Below, in pieces: positions 59,389 through 64,000 of a stretch of 64,000 nucleotides of DNA. The notes under the pieces were generated by a model. It did no database searches and was not told the origin of the DNA. It worked only from the letters and a program-made list of their open reading frames with translations. Position numbers and translations under genes: made by a program. Origin of the DNA: Lachnoclostridium phytofermentans (GTDB lineage Bacteria; Bacillota; Clostridia; Lachnospirales; Lachnospiraceae); contig NZ_JPOF01000001.1 in NCBI RefSeq assembly GCF_000733755.1, forward strand, positions 186,001 to 250,000. Direction: 5' to 3'. Within the stretch, counting starts at the first letter, position 1. Each line of letters starts with the position of its first letter.

Positions 59389-61179
59389 ATGAATTATGAG
59401 GTTAAAACACGTAGGCGATGGAGCAATCTATTTTCTTACTCTAATATTGTTAAGTTTCTAGGTTGTTTTTTATTAGTGTTCTTATTTACTGCAAGCTTGA
59501 CTGCCTTTGGTAAGTCAGGTAGAAGTATTACATATAATGATATCACCATTGACCATACGAATGAAGAGATAAGAATTGTGGTACAACCTGGTGCTACAAT
59601 TCTTTATTGTGACGCTAAAAAACTTGACTGGATGGAAGCAATCACGATGACGGAAGGAAGTAATTCTGTTGCTGTCATTGATATTTCATGGATTAGCCGT
59701 TCTAAAGAATTTATTTTAGGTATCAAGGATGCAAGTGAGACTTCCAATGATGCTATGATTCAAATTAACTTACAACCTAGAGAAGAAAGCCTTAAGGTTG
59801 GGTTAAGTGGTCAATCAGTTCTTATTGATAAAGTTGTAAACAAGCCTTTGGAGGTTGTATATCCAAATACTTATATCATTAATTCTGTATGTGAAGAATA
59901 TGGTTATGTTTACTTTTATACAGGTAGCGGTTATTTTGCAAGATATTACGAAGAATACAGTAATATTGAGTGGAAAAATGGCTCTGACGGAGAATGGAGA
60001 AATTTTGAAGAATTTAATCCAGCACTTTATGCTAATAAAGGTGCGTCCTTGTATTTCAGAATTAAGTCTTCTGGAGAAGAAAAACTGACTAGTGTTGTTG
60101 ATAAGCAAGGGATTTATGTAACACAGGGAGCTCCTGCCGGTAAAGAAGTTCGTTTGAATTATACCAAACTTACGACTGCTCCAAAGGTAGTTTTGGATGG
60201 TAGTGACTTAACCGTTGGATTACGAGCTGGATATGAATATCGTGTTCTTCCAGACGGTGAATGGATCAATGTTGTAGATGCACATGCCAATGTATTAGGA
60301 AGAGTAGAACCTGTATCCTTATATTCTTTATATAAAAAATATGATGTTAATGACAATTCAAAAAATGTTAAATTTCCATTCCAATATCAAAAGTTTGATT
60401 TGGAAGTAAGAATTGCTGCTAATTCCAAAAAACCATCCTCTAATATTTCTGATGTTAATGTTATAGCTCCGAAGACAACAGAAACTACAGGAATTGAGAT
60501 CTCCTATGCATTACCATATAGCAAAAAAAGCGGAATTATGTTTAGTAATTCGAATCCAGACAGCTATCAAGTAGCACTGATTAGTAGTAAGTACTGCGGT
60601 GGTGTAGGTTCCTTCGATGACTCTAAGGTGGATTATACCGATGTTAGATGGTACACAGTGAAAGCGGGAACAAAAGAAAAACCATCTTCAGTTAAGATAC
60701 CTAGTTCAGTGTACACTGGGAAAAACGAAGTAGAACAACCAATTCTAATTTATCGTATAGCACCAGTGAAAGAATCGAAAACACTAAAACAAGTAATAGC
60801 TTCTAAGGCTATCGCAGTTAATTTACCAACCGAGGTAGTTCAGACAGCTACGGATACTGTACAATCTAAGGTTGAGCTTGTACAAGGAGCATCAGCAGAA
60901 GGTAAAATTGAAGTTTCTACAACGAATGTTTCTGTTGGAGCAACTCCAAGAATTTCTGCTCCGAAAAAACCAACAGGCCTTACGATTACAGCAGATAAAG
61001 TAAAAACAGATGGAAAGTTTACTATAACGGTGAAGATTTCAAGTTCTGCTAAGGTAGTGGATTCTTATAAGTTTACTGTAACAGTGGAAGGAATAAAGAA
61101 GGAATATACAGTTACTATAAAGGAAAAGCCTCCAACACCTACTCCTACACCAACAGCAACACCTACACCTACGCCTTAG
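59389..61179 (+). CDS. Secreted or membrane-anchored beta-rich protein with Thr-Pro tail
   Basis: 596 residues from this start. Residues ~22-44 are a hydrophobic signal/anchor helix (IVKFLGCFLLVFLFTASLTAFG). The remainder is Ser/Thr/Lys-rich and beta-strand-like with no family that I recognise; repeated short motifs such as EYRVLPDGEWINV and DVRWYTVKAG suggest tandem beta domains. The end is a (PT)n tail (PPTPTPTPTATPTPTP), as in wall-spanning linkers. AAAAAGGAGAG precedes 59389, and a longer frame from 59296 has no RBS. It lies directly after the glycosylation island and may be a surface protein co-expressed with it. Confidence 0.7.
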   Translation: MNYEVKTRRRWSNLFSYSNIVKFLGCFLLVFLFTASLTAFGKSGRSITYNDITIDHTNEEIRIVVQPGATILYCDAKKLDWMEAITMTEGSNSVAVIDISWISRSKEFILGIKDASETSNDAMIQINLQPREESLKVGLSGQSVLIDKVVNKPLEVVYPNTYIINSVCEEYGYVYFYTGSGYFARYYEEYSNIEWKNGSDGEWRNFEEFNPALYANKGASLYFRIKSSGEEKLTSVVDKQGIYVTQGAPAGKEVRLNYTKLTTAPKVVLDGSDLTVGLRAGYEYRVLPDGEWINVVDAHANVLGRVEPVSLYSLYKKYDVNDNSKNVKFPFQYQKFDLEVRIAANSKKPSSNISDVNVIAPKTTETTGIEISYALPYSKKSGIMFSNSNPDSYQVALISSKYCGGVGSFDDSKVDYTDVRWYTVKAGTKEKPSSVKIPSSVYTGKNEVEQPILIYRIAPVKESKTLKQVIASKAIAVNLPTEVVQTATDTVQSKVELVQGASAEGKIEVSTTNVSVGATPRISAPKKPTGLTITADKVKTDGKFTITVKISSSAKVVDSYKFTVTVEGIKKEYTVTIKEKPPTPTPTPTATPTPTP

Positions 61180-61256
61180 GATATCACTATAGTTGAGAAT
61201 AACCATCCAAATATGGAAGGTTCTGCTTTGGAGAAAAACCACTTTAATAGTGATAG

Positions 61257-61307
61257 ATAGCTACTATCCTTTGAAAAATCATGATACCTTTATGATTCAG
61301 TAGCTAT
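61257..61307. terminator. Imperfect hairpin, possible terminator
   Basis: ATAGCTACT / AGTAGCTAT outer arms with AATCAT/ATGATT inner arms. No T-tract follows, so its function is uncertain. Confidence 0.4.
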
Positions 61308-61351
61308 AATTGCTAATTCCATTAATTTTTATAATAAATCGAAAACTAGGT

Positions 61352-61427
61352 AATCCGCCCATATTCTGATATAATAATTAGTATTGAGAACAATACTGAT
61401 TAACTGGAGGAATAATATGGGCGGATT
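61352..61427 (+). promoter_or_regulatory. Long-range inverted repeat covering the purF-like start codon
   Basis: AATCCGCCCATATT (61352-61365) and its exact complement AATATGGGCGGATT (61414-61427) flank a small hairpin (AGTATTG-AGAA-CAATACT, 61379-61396) and the RBS GGAGG. The right arm includes the ATG (61417). TATAAT (61370-61375) lies right after the left arm. See findings. Confidence 0.7.
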
Positions 61428-62820
61428 TTTTGGTGTAGCTTCTAAGACTGATTGCGTATTTGACTTATTCTTTGGAACGGATTATCATTCCCATCTCGGA
61501 ACTAGAAGAGGTGGTATGGCAGTTTACGGGGAAGGTGGTTATGATCGTGCCATACACAATATTGAGAATTCCCCATTTCGTACGAAATTTGAGAAAGATG
61601 TGAATAAGATGAAGGGAAACATTGGGATAGGTTGTATCTCTGATTTTGAACCACAACCGCTTATTGTTCGTTCCCATCATGGTACTTATGCGATTACAAC
61701 AGTTGGTAAGATAAATAATAGTGAAGAAATTGTAAATAAGATATTTCAGTCTGGTAATCCACACTTTTTAGAAATGAGTGGTGGGGATATTAATCCTACA
61801 GAGCTAGTAGCAGCTATAATCAATCAAAAAGATCATCTTGTAGAAGGAATCCGCTATGCTCAGGAAATCATAGAGGGCTCCATGACGCTACTTTTGATGA
61901 CACCGAAGGGGATTTATGCAGCTAGAGACAGAATGGGGAGAACTCCGGTATCGATCGGTGAAAAAGAAGGAGCATTTTGTGCTTCCTTCGAAAGTTTTGC
62001 GTATCTGAATCTTGGTTATACGGAGTATAAAGAGCTAGGTTCGGGTGAAATAGTCGTTATCACGCCAGAGGGAGTACAGACGTTAAGCGAGCCATCTTCT
62101 GATATGAAAATATGTACGTTTCTCTGGGTTTACTATGGGTATCCATCCTCTTCCTATGAGGGTGTTAGTGTTGAGAAGATGCGTTACCGTTGTGGTGATT
62201 TACTTGCACAAAGAGATCAGGTAAGACCGGATATTGTAGCCGGTGTTCCAGACTCTGGAACAGCTCATGCGATTGGATATGCGAATCGCTCTGGAATACC
62301 ATTTTCCCGTCCGTTCATCAAATATACTCCAACTTGGCCACGATCTTTTATGCCAACAATGCAAAGCCAGAGAGATTTGATTGCTAAGATGAAATTAATT
62401 CCGGTTCATGATCTAATTAAGGACAAAAGCTTGCTACTCATTGATGATTCGATTGTCCGAGGGACACAACTTCGCGAGACAACAGAGTTTTTATATCAAA
62501 GTGGCGCGAAAGAAGTCCATATTCGTCCGGCATGTCCACCTCTACTATACGGATGTAAATATCTAAACTTTTCTAGATCAACTTCAGAAATGGATTTGAT
62601 AACCAGACGCGTTATCGCAGAAGCGGAGGGTGAACATGCAAAGGAAGTGTTGCCAGAGTATGCAAACCCAGAGTCGGATCGTTATCAGTACATGCTCGAT
62701 CAAATTAGGGCTAAACTTAACTTTACCTCATTGCGTTATCATCGTTTGGATGATATGATAAAGTCAGTTGGAATTTCACCATGTAAGTTATGTACCTATT
62801 GTTGGAGTGGCAAGGAATAG
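61417..62820 (+). CDS. PurF-like amidophosphoribosyltransferase lacking the N-terminal cysteine
   Basis: 467 residues. Fold as PurF: an N-terminal nucleophile glutaminase domain (~1-230) and a type I PRTase (~250-440). The PRPP loop is LLLIDDSIVRGTQLRETTEF (~338-355), and ARDRMGRTPVSIG and SGTAHAIGYANRSGIPFSRPFIKY are typical. In active PurF the residue after processing is Cys1; here the chain begins MGGFFGVAS, with glycine there and the first Cys at 13. It therefore cannot use glutamine in the normal way and may take ammonia, or serve another role. The C-terminal CKLCTYCW keeps cysteines like those that bind the Fe-S cluster of Bacillus PurF. GGAGG lies before the ATG. Confidence 0.85.
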   Translation: MGGFFGVASKTDCVFDLFFGTDYHSHLGTRRGGMAVYGEGGYDRAIHNIENSPFRTKFEKDVNKMKGNIGIGCISDFEPQPLIVRSHHGTYAITTVGKINNSEEIVNKIFQSGNPHFLEMSGGDINPTELVAAIINQKDHLVEGIRYAQEIIEGSMTLLLMTPKGIYAARDRMGRTPVSIGEKEGAFCASFESFAYLNLGYTEYKELGSGEIVVITPEGVQTLSEPSSDMKICTFLWVYYGYPSSSYEGVSVEKMRYRCGDLLAQRDQVRPDIVAGVPDSGTAHAIGYANRSGIPFSRPFIKYTPTWPRSFMPTMQSQRDLIAKMKLIPVHDLIKDKSLLLIDDSIVRGTQLRETTEFLYQSGAKEVHIRPACPPLLYGCKYLNFSRSTSEMDLITRRVIAEAEGEHAKEVLPEYANPESDRYQYMLDQIRAKLNFTSLRYHRLDDMIKSVGISPCKLCTYCWSGKE

Positions 62821-62822
62821 TA

Positions 62823-62846
62823 ATCAAATCTTCAAGCAGATTTGAT
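62823..62846 (+). promoter_or_regulatory. Perfect hairpin between the purF-like gene and glpP
   Basis: ATCAAATCT-TCAAGC-AGATTTGAT, a 9-bp perfect stem, lies between the purF-like stop and the glpP start. It has no T-tract, so it may limit read-through or translation of glpP. Confidence 0.45.
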
Positions 62847-62862
62847 AATAACGGGTATTAGT

Positions 62863-63429
62863 ATGAAGCATACATTTACAAAAAATCTAGAAGATTGTCC
62901 AGTTATTGCAGCCATAAAAGATTCTGAAGGGTTAGAAAGCTGCCTTTCGTCTGATAGCAGTATTGTTTTTATCCTGTTTGGGGATATTCTTACGATTTCA
63001 GATATTGTAAGTCGTTTGAAGGAACATGGGAAACTCGCTATGGTTCATGTTGATTTGATATCAGGGCTAAGTTCCAAAGAAGTTAGTGTTGATTTTATTA
63101 AAGAACATACAAGAGCAGACGGCGTTATATCGACAAAGCCACTGTTAATCAAGAGGGCAAAAGAATTATCACTATACACAATTTTACGCCTTTTTGTGAT
63201 TGATTCCATGGCTTACGAAAACATTAAAAAACAATGCGCGAATGTAAAACCAGATTGTATAGAGATTCTACCCGGTGTTATGCCAAAGGTAATTAAAAAA
63301 ATATGTAATACACAAGAGATACCTGTAATAGCAGGTGGCTTAATATCAGACAAAGAGGATATTATGCAAGCCTTGGACGCTGGAGCAGTCTCTATTTCAA
63401 CGACCAACCCGAAGGTATGGTTTATGTGA
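62863..63429 (+). CDS. glpP: Glycerol-3-phosphate-responsive antiterminator
   Basis: 188 residues. GlpP binds glycerol 3-phosphate and lets RNA polymerase pass the leader terminator of glp genes. The family shows a TIM-barrel-like pattern: NLEDCPVIAAIKDSEGLESCL, IVFILFGDILTISDIVSRL, MVHVDLISGLSSKEVSVDFI, DGVISTKPLLIKRAKEL, IDSMAYENIKKQ, CIEILPGVMPKVIKKI, PVIAGGLISDKEDIMQALDAGAVSISTT. The RBS before 62863 is weak, and a hairpin overlaps the upstream part of the leader. A strong terminator and a GlpA-like gene follow, as expected for a GlpP-controlled operon. Confidence 0.92.
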   Translation: MKHTFTKNLEDCPVIAAIKDSEGLESCLSSDSSIVFILFGDILTISDIVSRLKEHGKLAMVHVDLISGLSSKEVSVDFIKEHTRADGVISTKPLLIKRAKELSLYTILRLFVIDSMAYENIKKQCANVKPDCIEILPGVMPKVIKKICNTQEIPVIAGGLISDKEDIMQALDAGAVSISTTNPKVWFM

Positions 63430-63595
63430 TTATGATTCGTCACTACGACTGGTTTGCAAATAGAACCCTTTTGTGTTAGAATGAATATAATAAAAGAGGT
63501 TTACGAATGTTGTTAGATAATCTTGAGAATCTGTATGATTGATAATAACTAACAGATACTCGAAGACAATTAAATAGTATTGCGTGAGAATTGGA

Positions 63596-63646
63596 GTCAA
63601 GCAAATGTATACTGCCTAGGCAGTGCATTTTGCTTGGCTTTTTTTA
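63596..63646 (+). terminator. Leader terminator of the glp operon, probable GlpP antitermination site
   Basis: GTCAAGCAAATG..ACTGCC and GGCAGT..CATTTTGCTTGGC form a stem of ~20 bp with a TA loop, followed by TTTTTTT. It is ~140 bp before the start of the oxidoreductase and ~170 bp after glpP. A terminator in the leader of a glycerol-3-phosphate gene next to glpP is the classic target. The rest of 63430-63786 contains a TATAAT-like box (63486-63491) and no gene. Confidence 0.85.
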
Positions 63647-63786
63647 TTCCTTAGAATCAAATGATTTCATATCATTCTAGGATTAGCATCTTTTCATATT
63701 TTTATTAATACATGGTAAGTTATAAAGCAATGCAAGTGATAAGTATATCGATAAGCATGGTTTAAGAAGGAAAGGAAGGTGTTTTT

Positions 63787-64000
63787 ATGTATGATGTCAT
63801 AATTATTGGAGCGGGTGTTATAGGGTGTTCTGTAGCAAGAGAGTTATCAAAGTATGAGAGAAAAATTCTTGTTGTGGATAAAGCAAGCGATATCTGTGAA
63901 GGAACATCGAAAGCGAATAGTGGAATTATTCATGCTGGATTTGATGCAAAACCAGGGAGTCTAAAGGCAAAATTCAATATTATTGGAAATCAAATGATGG
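63787..64000 (+). CDS. FAD-dependent oxidoreductase, GlpA/glycerol-3-phosphate dehydrogenase-like (3' end cut)
   Basis: The first ~71 residues are present and no stop occurs before the window ends. The FAD-binding Rossmann motif is IIGAGVIGCSVARELSKY, followed by the second strand KILVVDKASDICEGTSKANSGIIHAGFDAKPGS, the pattern of GlpA/L-2-hydroxyglutarate oxidase-type DAO family proteins. Next to glpP it is most likely an anaerobic-type glycerol-3-phosphate dehydrogenase, making dihydroxyacetone phosphate. GGAAGGAAGGTG lies before the ATG. The expected C-terminal (2Fe-2S)-binding domain would be outside the window. Confidence 0.88.
   Translation, partial: MYDVIIIGAGVIGCSVARELSKYERKILVVDKASDICEGTSKANSGIIHAGFDAKPGSLKAKFNIIGNQMM

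Noticed and set aside
1-64000. Transposases, prophage genes, tRNA or rRNA genes
   Set aside because: None was recognised on either strand; no terminal inverted repeats around genes and no tRNA cloverleaf ending in CCA was seen by eye. A tRNAscan or IS search could still find something I missed.

Overview
The window is chromosomal DNA of a low-GC, Gram-positive, flagellated Clostridia member. AT-rich intergenic sequence, strong AAGGAGG-type ribosome binding sites, frequent TTG/GTG starts, paired RsgI-like anti-sigma proteins, TagD/TagF genes and FliW-CsrA all point to Lachnospiraceae. From memory it most resembles Lachnoclostridium (Clostridium) phytofermentans; no search was run to confirm this.

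Layout. (1) 1-9.6 kb is mixed: the end of a DUF2075 gene, a MazG-like pyrophosphohydrolase, a small secreted protein, a Fic AMPylase with its own inhibitory motif, a stand-alone rsmH, an XRE regulator with a membrane tail, a TipAS-like remnant, DUF1275, a PHP phosphoesterase and a DUF6179/DUF6323 pair. Short tandem repeats (16, 20 and 21 bp periods) lie between genes. (2) 9.9-13.3 kb holds an ECF sigma factor between two RsgI-like membrane proteins, one with an 11-copy Asp-rich tandem repeat. (3) 13.5-23.2 kb holds an M50 protease, a membrane-anchored trigger-factor-like foldase, ogt, a GyrI-like protein, a GNAT, a secreted Big2-HtrA-like protease, a lipoprotein with a degenerate GH5-like domain, and small proteins. 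(4) 23.2-27.7 kb encodes a type IIA topoisomerase pair (parE then parC, minus strand). (5) 28.3-35.2 kb is a surface-polymer cluster: GT2-TagF fusion, pyruvyltransferase family protein, GtrB-like GT2, tagD, and a second glycerophosphotransferase. lysA follows. (6) 37.3-50 kb is a late flagellar cluster: flgM, flgN, two flgK paralogs, flgL, fliW, csrA, two coiled-coil probable chaperones, flaG, fliD, fliS, flagellin. (7) 50.1-61.2 kb is a flagellin-glycosylation island: a Maf glycosyltransferase, the whole CMP-pseudaminic acid pathway (pseB, pseF, a pseH-pseC fusion, pseG, pseI), a DUF2920 hydrolase and a secreted protein. (8) 61.4-64 kb has a PurF-like protein without the N-terminal cysteine, glpP, a leader terminator that is its probable target, and the start of a GlpA-like oxidoreductase.

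How the genes work together. FlgM holds back sigma-28 until the hook is complete. Filament parts (FlgK, FlgL, FliD, flagellin) are then made with chaperones (FlgN, FliS and probable FliT-like proteins). FliW and CsrA set flagellin translation, and Pse plus Maf glycosylate flagellin. The TagF/TagD genes probably make a glycerol-phosphate surface polymer.

The least expected non-gene signals are a recurring short hairpin followed by a ribosome binding site in front of unrelated genes, a perfect 14-bp inverted repeat whose right arm covers the start codon of the purF-like gene, triplicated copies of the flgL 3' end, and an Asp-repeat gene whose acidic coding continues out of frame beyond its stop.
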